Shown here: positions 1-5,259 of the stretch, in pieces
Layout: the number at the start of each line of letters is the position of its first letter
Position numbering within the stretch: position 1 is the stretch's first letter
Assembly (NCBI GenBank): GCA_003266145.1
Contig: MVJJ01000183.1
Location: 1 to 5,318, forward strand
DNA: 5,318 nt
Source: Methanosphaera sp. SHI613
Lineage (GTDB): Archaea > Methanobacteriota > Methanobacteria > Methanobacteriales > Methanobacteriaceae
Direction of reading: 5' to 3'
Program-made: the position numbers and the translations under genes
Notes under the pieces: model-generated
What the model was told of the DNA's origin: nothing
Database searches by the model: none
What the model saw: the letters and a program-made list of their open reading frames with translations, nothing else

Positions 1-93
1 ATTAACAGTGAATGATACATCATTTTTCAAAGAATGATGATAAAAAAATAGTTTTAACTGCTGTTTTAAATCTTTTAATTCTTTTAAATCCAT
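1..93 (-). CDS. N-terminus of an unidentified protein, cut by the left window edge
   Basis: Reading the minus strand from the ATG at 93-91 gives 31 uninterrupted codons to the window edge, beginning MDLKELKDLKQQLKLFFYHH. An in-frame TAG lies three codons upstream of the ATG, so this is the first possible ATG start. The segment is rich in Lys and Leu with an i/i+3/i+4 pattern, suggesting an amphipathic helix. Two things weaken the call: no GGTGA or GGAGG site lies before the ATG, and 31 open codons can occur by chance even in AT-rich DNA. A TATA-like stretch lies about 45 bases upstream. The family cannot be recognised from this piece; a transposase or small cytoplasmic protein are guesses only. 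It would be transcribed away from the large secreted-protein gene. Confidence 0.4.
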   Translation of the reverse strand, partial: MDLKELKDLKQQLKLFFYHHSLKNDVSFTVN

Positions 94-131
94 TTCTGGC
101 TAGAATATTATCAGTTGATCTAGAACGTGAT

Positions 132-146
132 AATTTTAAATATTTT
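132..146 (-). promoter_or_regulatory. possible TATA box for the leftward gene
   Basis: On the minus strand this reads AAAATATTTAAAATT, which resembles the archaeal TATA element. Transcription starting about 25 bases downstream would leave a leader of roughly 20 bases before the ATG at 93. TATA-like strings are frequent in DNA this rich in AT, so this is only a candidate. Confidence 0.25.
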
Positions 147-218
147 GTTCAACAACATATAATTAGGGTCTTGTTCATTGTAATTTAATCCATGTATCAT
201 TAGCATTGCCAATACTAT

Positions 219-268
219 ATATGTTGTGGGTTATATATAAATATTACGATGAATAACCCATAATATTT
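219..268. repeat. interleaved inverted repeats with two mutually exclusive pairings
   Basis: TGGGTTAT (227-234) is the exact reverse complement of ATAACCCA (253-260). With G-U pairs the stem extends outward, so that 219-234 can pair with 253-268 at 15 of 16 positions around an 18-base loop. Inside that loop AAATATTA (239-246) is the exact reverse complement of TAATATTT (261-268), which is also the outer part of the first stem. The order is therefore A-B-A'-B', allowing a pseudoknot or a switch between two structures. It lies between the leftward gene and the large rightward gene, so it could be a terminator, an operator or the end of a mobile element. The GGG/CCC core makes the first stem more convincing than the AT-only second one. 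Confidence 0.45.
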
Positions 269-572
269 AAATTAAACTTCAAAAAAATTGTACTATTTCT
301 AATACTCACAGTTAAACTATTTAAATAAAAAAATAAAGGATATATGACCTCAAAAATAAGTTCATTTTCTAGAACCCTAAACTTCTTTTATTAAATTATT
401 TTTTAATTTATTATTTTTCTTAAATAGAGATAGACATGTTTTTAATTATATTATTCTTTTTTTTATTGAAAAAATGTGTTCTATCTATTTTTTTTAAATA
501 AAATTCTATTTATATTTTTTTTATTTTATAATTGGATAGTAATTCGTATTTCAAAATAAATTATTTAAATTT
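269..572. other. AT-rich intergenic stretch without a recognisable gene
   Basis: All frames are closed by stops at short intervals and no start codon is followed by a credible protein. The longest ATG frame worth noting starts at 344 and has only 16 residues. The stretch is dominated by A and T tracts. The only structure seen is a loose inverted repeat at 428-436 and 477-486, given separately. Confidence 0.6.
428..486. repeat. imperfect inverted repeat with T-rich loop
   Basis: AGATAGACA (428-436) pairs with TGTTCTATCT (477-486) over nine base pairs with one bulged base, and the flanks AAATAG and ATTT add a partial extension. The loop is 40 bases and contains a run of eleven or more T/C bases, followed after the stem by another T run. 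It may be a terminator-like element, but a 40-base loop is large and chance pairing is likely at this composition. Confidence 0.2.
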
Positions 573-599
573 TACTTGAATATTAATTAATATACTTGA
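573..599 (+). promoter_or_regulatory. candidate operator: TACTTGA direct repeats around a 14-bp palindrome
   Basis: TACTTGA occurs at 573-579 and again at 593-599, exactly 20 bases apart, about two helical turns. Between them, sharing one base with the second repeat, lies the perfect palindrome ATATTAATTAATAT (580-593). The block ends eight bases before a TATA-like box at 607-615, where an archaeal activator would be expected to bind. A weaker relative, TTATTTGAAT, lies at 631-640. A regulatory role for the large surface-protein gene is inferred from position only. Confidence 0.35.
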
Positions 600-606
600 T
601 TAATTA

Positions 607-626
607 TTTATATAAGTGTTTATAAA
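607..626 (+). promoter_or_regulatory. candidate TATA box(es) for the large secreted-protein gene
   Basis: TTTATATAA (607-615) and TTTATAAA (619-626) both resemble the archaeal TATA element. Initiation about 25 bases downstream would leave a leader of roughly 95-110 bases, long for an archaeal mRNA. A third candidate, TTTATAAT at 661-668, would give a leader near 55 bases. Sequence alone cannot choose among them. Confidence 0.3.
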
Positions 627-654
627 CATATTATTTGAATTGGATTAAATATAG

Positions 655-690
655 AGATTATTTATAATTATTGTAAAATATTAATAATCT
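655..690 (+). repeat. inverted repeat in the putative 5' leader
   Basis: AGATTATT (655-662) and AATAATCT (683-690) are perfect reverse complements separated by 20 bases, able to form an 8-bp hairpin in the mRNA about 57 bases before the ATG. If transcription starts at the 607-626 boxes this is a leader hairpin. If it starts at the 661 box the repeat overlaps the promoter. The arms are AT-rich, so the predicted stability is low. Confidence 0.25.
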
Positions 691-746
691 TTGCAATTAA
701 TATGAGAATCTAATTCATGAAATTATAATGAAGTGAGAAATCCAAA

Positions 747-3700
747 ATGTATTCGAAATATATTAAAGGTTTTTTCTTATTAACACTTGTACTACTTGCA
801 GGTATCTCAGTAGTATCAGCAACGGATACAACTGATGATGCAACTGCGGATGTTGTTGAAACATCCAGTATCTCGACACAAGAAGTTGAGACAAACTCAT
901 TTGATGAAGTGCAAACAAGTGATAATACTCAAAAAACTAATAAAAACATAAAAAAGGAAACAAGGTCGTTAATTGAAGTAAATGATAGTAATTTTGATTA
1001 TTATTTTACAAGTAATGGTTTTACTGATAATGTAACTGATGAAGACACTATTTCATTTACAACTAACATATCCCGTTATAACAATACTACATATGTTGTA
1101 AATAAACAAGTAACCATTTTAGGTAATAATAAAACAATTACATTAAATACGACATCTGGTGCTTATGAAGGCAATGAAACAGGTTCTTCATTTATATTTG
1201 ATAATGGTGCATCAGGATCTACCATATCTGATCTTGCATTTTATAACACACAGGTGATAGTTAGAAACACTACTAATATAGTTTTTGATAATATTAATCA
1301 AACAGTATTCAATCAAAGAATTGGACAAGGAATAGGAACATTCTCAATTAGGGATAATTCCAGTTTTATCACAGTAGAAAATTCCAGATTTTCAACTACT
1401 AATAACTCTGGAAGTAGTACATTAGTACTTGCAGCTGCCTATAATTGTACAATTAATAATAACAATATAACCGGTAGTGGAAATGTAGGTAATTTATTAT
1501 ATTTAACCACATATAATATTGTTGGAATGGCTAATACGGATTTGGAACTCAATTCGTACAATTATATTACCAACAATAGAGTATCCAGACCGGAGGGAGA
1601 ATCTGATATAACATGGGGTATTACCTTAACAGGTCATGATAATCATATAGAAAATAATATTGTAGATATTTATGGACAGGGTATAACTACGCAATGGTTC
1701 TATACTGATCCGGCCACTCCACAAATTGGAAATAACAGTGACCGTTATAAAGGTAATTATTATATCAACAACACAATCTACAATAATGCATCATTTAAGC
1801 CAACAAACAATAGTACAATAACTTCAAATACTTTGAATGGTGTAACACTTGGACATAATTGTACTTTCATAAAAAATACAGCAACAAAAGTTAGTTTAAC
1901 TGGACAAAACAATCTTTTATGCAATAATACAATAACAGAATTAAATGTAGCTTCTCAGGCAACTAATAATAAGAGATGTGATTGTAATATTATTGATACT
2001 ATCACTGGAAATGGCAATTGTCCACTTATCTTCTGTAGTAATTGCCCATTCTGTGATGATAATTCTGATGAACTTACCAGTAATGCAAAAGTGTTAAAAG
2101 CTGATGATAATGAAAATGTCTTCATTTTTAATATTACTAATGAAGAATCATTTAATCAATATATGCCGGGAGGACGAATAGATGATGGTCTTATTTCAGT
2201 AAAAAATGCAACTTATATTTTCTATCTGGAATATTTTCCTAATAACGTCTCTAGTTTAAGGTTGAATAATCCTATCAAAAATATTCGTTCATCAACGCTT
2301 AAGATATATGGTATGAATAATCTAACACTAACTAATGTTGATATTTATATTGAGATGCAAGCACGAACATTCATTATGGGTAATTTAACATTAAACTATA
2401 ACAATGATCATGCTCCTGTTAGTTCTTGGAATATGCTTACAGTAGGATCTGTTCGTAGTAACACTTTTTTAATAGAAAATGTTACTATAAATCATAATAA
2501 ACGATTAAATTTAGAAACTAACGATTTTCCTGATGAAAATCCAATAAATGTTATTGGTTATTTTGAACGTCCTGTTAACCTAAATAATGTTACTGTGAAT
2601 ATGAATACGGATTCAACTCCTGTTAACTGGGATGGTCAATGGAATGTACCCTATACTATACCTCTTAGATATATTCCTTCTCAAACTCAAAATGCTAATC
2701 TAACTGTTTCAAATTCTACATTCAATTTTAATGAAATAGATACTTATTATGAAGATAATGAATATCACTCAGTATATGGAGTATATTTGGGAAGCAACAC
2801 GACATTTATTGATAATACTATTAATGTTAATGGAAGTCAGTGTGTTTACGGTATAGTTGCAAGAGGTGGTAATAATATTATAAGCAATAATACCATTAAC
2901 TCAAAATCTACAGGTTATTATGCTTGTGGAATAGATGTTGAAAGTAGTAATATAGCAAATAACATTTTAGAAAACAATTATATTAATGTCACGGCAGGTT
3001 ATGGTGAAAATGCAAACCAAAACCCACATGTAGCATACGGTGCATTGATACTTGATTACTCCTATAAGGGATTTAAATACGTACCGAATGAATATTCAGT
3101 GGAAAATGTATCTTACATCAACAACACAATTATAGCAGATGCAGGACAAGCATATGGTGTGGAAATATATGGTGGAAACAACCTCAATATATCCGACAAT
3201 AACATATATTTAACAAGCCGTGTACCAATGGGTATAGGTGCCATAGGAGAAAATGTAACAATATCAGGCAATACAATAATAGCAAATGGAACAAATAATG
3301 CAACAGAAAGTACAGTAGACTACTTAACATCAAGAACAGTTGGAGTATATACTAGATTCACGAGTGTAGGAGTAAATATTACAAATAATAACATAAACAT
3401 GACAACTGGACGGGGAATATTCATAGACCACTCCAACAATACAGTAAGTTACAATAATACAGTAAATGTAGGAAACTATACCTATGCAGTAGAGATAAAC
3501 AATGGAACAGCAAACAGTATACATGATAATTATTTGGTAACTCCAGATCTTAAAGGTGATGAATCTGTATCTGATTATGTCGGAACTGATAACATAATTG
3601 AAAACAACTTACCTAAAGTGGTTAAAGAATACTCCGTTGTAGTTGATACAACCGAATTTACACCTGGTCAAAACGCTACAATACAGGCAAGCATAAACTA

Positions 3701-4256
3701 TGGAACCGAAAGTTCACATGAAGTGGCAACCAACATCTCCAAAGGTAAAATATCATTCAAAGTGGATGGTAAAACTCTTAAAGATGCTAAAGGTAAAGTA
3801 ATCTATGCTAAAGTAACAAACGGGGTTGCAATAATTGAAAACTATCAAATACCAGATACTTGGACTGAAAAAACTACAATACAAGCAGTATACTCTGGTT
3901 CAAGTGATGTGGCAAAAATGTCAAGTGAAAAAACAGCAATAATTATAACGGCAACTGAACCAACTATAACAACAGAAGACGTAACAGCAACGGTTGGTGC
4001 TACAGTCACGCTGTCTGCTACAATCAACACCAATGTTACCGTAAATACTGGTAAAGTGGTATTTAAAATAAATGGAAAAACAGTTAAAGATGCTAACGGC
4101 AAAGTAATCTATGCCAAAGTATCAAACAACCAAGTAAACATGGAATACACATTGCCGGAACAATACAAGGCAGGTGCCTATAACATTACGGCAGTATTTA
4201 TTTCATCAAACTATAGGCTGGAAGATACAAAAACATTAACAATTACGGAAGCTTAA
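747..4256 (+). CDS. large secreted Asn/Thr-rich adhesin-like protein with beta-helix and Ig-like domains
   Basis: This 1169-residue protein belongs by style to the adhesin-like (Asn/Thr-rich large) proteins that gut Methanobacteriales display outside the cell; adhesion is inferred, not shown. Residues 1-25 form a Sec signal peptide: basic MYSKYIKG, a hydrophobic core and VSA before TDTTDD. Residues 26-75 are an acidic Ser/Thr linker. About 76-408 is a first region of short Asn-rich strand-turn repeats (such as NNNNITGSGN), typical of parallel beta-helix/NosD-like folds. Residues 411-436 carry six cysteines. About 458-955 is a second beta-helix region with recurring YGI/YGV and NNTI motifs. 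Residues 967-1068 and 1069-1169 are two Ig-like domains. N-x-S/T sequons are very numerous, so heavy N-glycosylation is plausible. The protein ends four residues after the last strand, with no C-terminal membrane helix or visible pseudomurein-binding repeat. The start is the first in-frame ATG with a proper signal peptide; only a weak AGTGAG site lies nine bases upstream. It appears monocistronic. Confidence 0.93.
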   Translation: MYSKYIKGFFLLTLVLLAGISVVSATDTTDDATADVVETSSISTQEVETNSFDEVQTSDNTQKTNKNIKKETRSLIEVNDSNFDYYFTSNGFTDNVTDEDTISFTTNISRYNNTTYVVNKQVTILGNNKTITLNTTSGAYEGNETGSSFIFDNGASGSTISDLAFYNTQVIVRNTTNIVFDNINQTVFNQRIGQGIGTFSIRDNSSFITVENSRFSTTNNSGSSTLVLAAAYNCTINNNNITGSGNVGNLLYLTTYNIVGMANTDLELNSYNYITNNRVSRPEGESDITWGITLTGHDNHIENNIVDIYGQGITTQWFYTDPATPQIGNNSDRYKGNYYINNTIYNNASFKPTNNSTITSNTLNGVTLGHNCTFIKNTATKVSLTGQNNLLCNNTITELNVASQATNNKRCDCNIIDTITGNGNCPLIFCSNCPFCDDNSDELTSNAKVLKADDNENVFIFNITNEESFNQYMPGGRIDDGLISVKNATYIFYLEYFPNNVSSLRLNNPIKNIRSSTLKIYGMNNLTLTNVDIYIEMQARTFIMGNLTLNYNNDHAPVSSWNMLTVGSVRSNTFLIENVTINHNKRLNLETNDFPDENPINVIGYFERPVNLNNVTVNMNTDSTPVNWDGQWNVPYTIPLRYIPSQTQNANLTVSNSTFNFNEIDTYYEDNEYHSVYGVYLGSNTTFIDNTINVNGSQCVYGIVARGGNNIISNNTINSKSTGYYACGIDVESSNIANNILENNYINVTAGYGENANQNPHVAYGALILDYSYKGFKYVPNEYSVENVSYINNTIIADAGQAYGVEIYGGNNLNISDNNIYLTSRVPMGIGAIGENVTISGNTIIANGTNNATESTVDYLTSRTVGVYTRFTSVGVNITNNNINMTTGRGIFIDHSNNTVSYNNTVNVGNYTYAVEINNGTANSIHDNYLVTPDLKGDESVSDYVGTDNIIENNLPKVVKEYSVVVDTTEFTPGQNATIQASINYGTESSHEVATNISKGKISFKVDGKTLKDAKGKVIYAKVTNGVAIIENYQIPDTWTEKTTIQAVYSGSSDVAKMSSEKTAIIITATEPTITTEDVTATVGATVTLSATINTNVTVNTGKVVFKINGKTVKDANGKVIYAKVSNNQVNMEYTLPEQYKAGAYNITAVFISSNYRLEDTKTLTITEA
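1977..2054 (+). other. six-cysteine cluster between the two beta-helix regions
   Basis: Codons for C411, C413, C425, C430, C433 and C436 give the spacing C-x-C-x11-C-x4-C-x2-C-x2-C. The rest of this 1169-residue protein has only five cysteines (C234, C372, C392, C699, C727). The cluster falls where the first beta-helix stops and before the second starts near residue 458. It may be a disulfide-bonded or metal-binding knot acting as a cap or hinge; the CxxC spacing suits either. No known domain name is claimed. Confidence 0.5.
3645..4253 (+). repeat. two tandem Ig-like domain repeats of about 102 residues
   Basis: The C-terminal 203 residues are two copies of one domain. The best conserved block is 24 residues long, at 1000-1023 (3744-3815) and 1102-1125 (4050-4121), exactly 102 residues apart. 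Both contain FK-V/I-D/N-GKT and KDA followed by GKVIYAKV. The first copy then has NGVAIIENYQIPD and the second NNQVNMEYTLPE, with a final beta strand in each. This matches bacterial/archaeal Ig-like (Big-type) stalk domains that hold a binding region away from the cell. The exact Pfam subgroup cannot be decided by eye. Confidence 0.75.
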
Positions 4257-4261
4257 GTCTT

Positions 4262-4287
4262 TGTAACTTTTCTTCCACTTTTTTTTT
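4262..4287 (+). terminator. oligo-T terminator after the surface-protein gene
   Basis: Five bases after the TAA stop begins a pyrimidine-rich run that ends in nine consecutive T (4279-4287). Archaeal RNA polymerase terminates at such T tracts without needing a hairpin. The position suits the end of the large gene's transcript. Confidence 0.5.
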
Positions 4288-4313
4288 AATATTTAATTCA
4301 TTCATATTAATTC

Positions 4314-4345
4314 TTAGATTAAATTTGAATCTAATTTGTTATTTT
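4314..4345 (+). terminator. hairpin followed by T-rich tail, possible back-up terminator
   Basis: TTAGATT (4314-4320) and AATCTAA (4328-4334) pair perfectly over seven bases around a seven-base loop, and the stem is followed by TTTGTTATTTTATT. It lies 58 bases after the large gene's stop, so it could act as a second terminator. The stem has only two G-C pairs. Confidence 0.35.
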
Positions 4346-4426
4346 ATTCTATTTTATATTGGAATAACTATTAAAGACTTGTTTTTAAAAGAAAATAATT
4401 AATGATTCCATATTTAATTTTCGTGT

Positions 4427-4729
4427 GTGCATTTTTCAATGTTTTTTTTCAACATTAACAGTATACTGAAATTCAGAAAATCGTTAAAAACTTCAGAAGT
4501 AATTTATTCAAATAACGATAATTTAAATAAATTAATTAATTGTGATATTGAAGAAAATCCTTTTAAGGAAGAAACTATTTCATACAATGAAAACATTCAT
4601 GAAAATAAGAAAAATTAAATTCTAAAAAAAAAAGATATCAATGATGGTTTAAATAATATTACTGTAAGTATTATTCTATTAAGTACGATGATAATAGTAT
4701 TATCCTTAAGAAATTTGGTGATAATATGA
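4427..4729 (+). pseudogene. possible decayed or spurious reading frame, interrupted by TAA at 4616
   Basis: One frame stays open for 63 codons from a GTG at 4427 (or an ATG at 4439), stops at TAA 4616-4618, then continues for a further 36 codons to a TGA at 4727-4729. About one stop per twelve codons is expected at this composition, so one stop in 100 codons is notable. The first part is polar and Asn/Glu/Lys-rich; the second contains a hydrophobic stretch (ITVSIILLSTMIIVLSL) that could span a membrane. There is no ribosome binding site before either start. It could be a broken small membrane-protein gene or chance. A ten-A run at 4624-4633 is a likely place for indels. No family is recognised. 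Confidence 0.2.
4717..4722 (+). promoter_or_regulatory. archaeal Shine-Dalgarno GGTGAT before the ATG at 4726
   Basis: GGTGAT is a six-base match to the archaeal consensus complementary to the 16S rRNA 3' end (GGTGATC). It ends three bases before the ATG, which is close but usable. It is the best ribosome binding site in the window and the main reason for listing the small ORF that follows. Confidence 0.5.
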
Positions 4730-4947
4730 CCGAAAAAAGGAAGTCTGCATATCAGATATTCATAGATGGTGATAGCGATGGTATTTCCATAGACATGGAG
4801 AAAATTAGAAAGAACCGTTATGACTGTTGTGATGATGAGTTTGATTATTCTCAAAAATGTGGATTAACGGACAATATTTACATACTTATAGGTTTAGATC
4901 TTAGGTGGTTCAAACGTTTCAACCCCAAAAACCATGTGATATTCTAA
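4726..4947 (+). CDS. small unidentified protein with an EF-hand-like acidic loop
   Basis: The frame gives 73 residues, highly charged and without signal peptide or clear membrane helix. Residues 14-25 read DGDSDGISIDME, matching the EF-hand calcium loop at positions 1, 3, 5, 6 and 12 (D14, D16, D18, G19, E25), but position 8, normally hydrophobic, is Ser. A CC pair at 34-35 and C45 follow. The start is supported by a GGTGAT site, and its ATG overlaps the TGA of the preceding frame (ATGA). The same frame is open for 23 codons upstream of the ATG and resumes after stops at 4945 and 4960, so this may be a fragment of a longer decayed gene. No family is recognised; calcium binding is a guess from the loop alone. 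Confidence 0.35.
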   Translation: MTEKRKSAYQIFIDGDSDGISIDMEKIRKNRYDCCDDEFDYSQKCGLTDNIYILIGLDLRWFKRFNPKNHVIF

Positions 4948-5106
4948 AAAAATGATATATAATTATGTGTTACGGAATTATCAAATAACAGGATTCCAGA
5001 TAGTATGGGTCATTATTTAAATTTAGATATCACAAAAGTTACATTTCACTTTTATCATCCGTTAGACTTTCCTTTTAGATTCTATTCTATTTTTAATCAG
5101 TTTTAG
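4948..5106 (+). pseudogene. possible 3' remnant of the preceding small gene
   Basis: In the same frame as the 4726 ORF, after TAA at 4945 and TAA at 4960, 47 codons are open from 4963 to a TAG at 5104. They read as plausible protein, including RIPDSMGHYLNLDITKVTF. There is no own ribosome binding site. The remnant ends 29 bases before the group II intron 3' end on the opposite strand. It may be a decayed C-terminus or chance. Confidence 0.18.
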
Positions 5107-5134
5107 GATGTCTAGTATCTCAGTTTATAATTGT

Positions 5135-5196
5135 GTCGGATAAGTTAGAGAGGTTGCTCTCTCCTCCTCTCCTCAGAACCGTACGTGTCACTTTCA
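5135..5196 (-). mobile_element. 3' end of a second (outer) group II intron: domain V lacking its 5' strand, plus domain VI
   Basis: Read on the minus strand, 5196-5176 is the last 21 nt of a domain V: loop TGAAAG, strand TGACA, the CG bulge and TACGGTTC. The first 13 nt, which carry the catalytic AGC triad and the 5' strand, are absent. Domain VI (5175-5135, 41 nt) follows: base stem GGA/TCC, then GAG/CTT, a bulged A at 5141 seven bases from the end, and a tip stem closed by a GCAA loop. It ends CCGAC, the intron 3' boundary. After it, in the direction of the intron, every frame stops within a few codons, so the 3' flank looks non-coding. Taken alone this remnant cannot splice. Its start coincides exactly with the 3' end of the neighbouring intron. 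Confidence 0.8.
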
Positions 5197-5259
5197 GTCG
5201 GATAAGTCAGCAGAGATTGCTCTCGCTTTCTCTCCTAAGAACCGTACGTGTATCTTTCA
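5135..5259 (-). repeat. tandem diverged copies of the group II intron 3' end (63 and 62 nt)
   Basis: Copy 1 is 5259-5197 and copy 2 is 5196-5135, head to tail with no bases between. They share TGAAAG, the whole CGTACGGTTC strand, the GAGAGCAA tip and the final ACTTATCCGAC. They differ at several positions in the upper domain V strand and in the domain VI stem, and copy 2 is one base shorter. The amount of divergence argues against a very recent simple duplication. Confidence 0.85.

Noticed and set aside
2..37. Plus-strand open codons to TGA 35-37, as the end of an upstream surface-protein gene
   Set aside because: There are only eleven codons before the stop, and the opposite strand gives a longer frame with an ATG over the same bases.
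11..201. Ten-base inverted repeat AATGATACAT (11-20) and ATGTATCATT (192-201), possibly mobile-element ends
   Set aside because: The match does not extend beyond ten bases, there is no flanking target duplication, and such matches are expected by chance at this composition.
3330..3524. Minus-strand frame of 64 codons inside the large gene
   Set aside because: It is antisense to the strongly supported surface protein, has no ribosome binding site, and its composition (Tyr/Ile/Cys-rich) is what the reverse complement of Asn/Thr-rich repeats gives.
3845..4102. Minus-strand frame of 85 codons opposite the Ig-like domains
   Set aside because: It is a hydrophobic shadow of Thr/Ala/Val-rich coding sequence, with no independent start signal.
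4615..4854. Minus-strand frame of 79 codons
   Set aside because: It overlaps the plus-strand ORF that has a good GGTGAT site, has no ribosome binding site of its own and ends in a poly-Phe/Lys stretch from A/T tracts.
5135..5259. The repeated AACCGTACGTGT blocks as a recombination site, integron-like site or CRISPR-type repeat
   Set aside because: Both repeats fit group II intron domain V exactly in length, bulge and loop, and only two copies exist with no spacer array.
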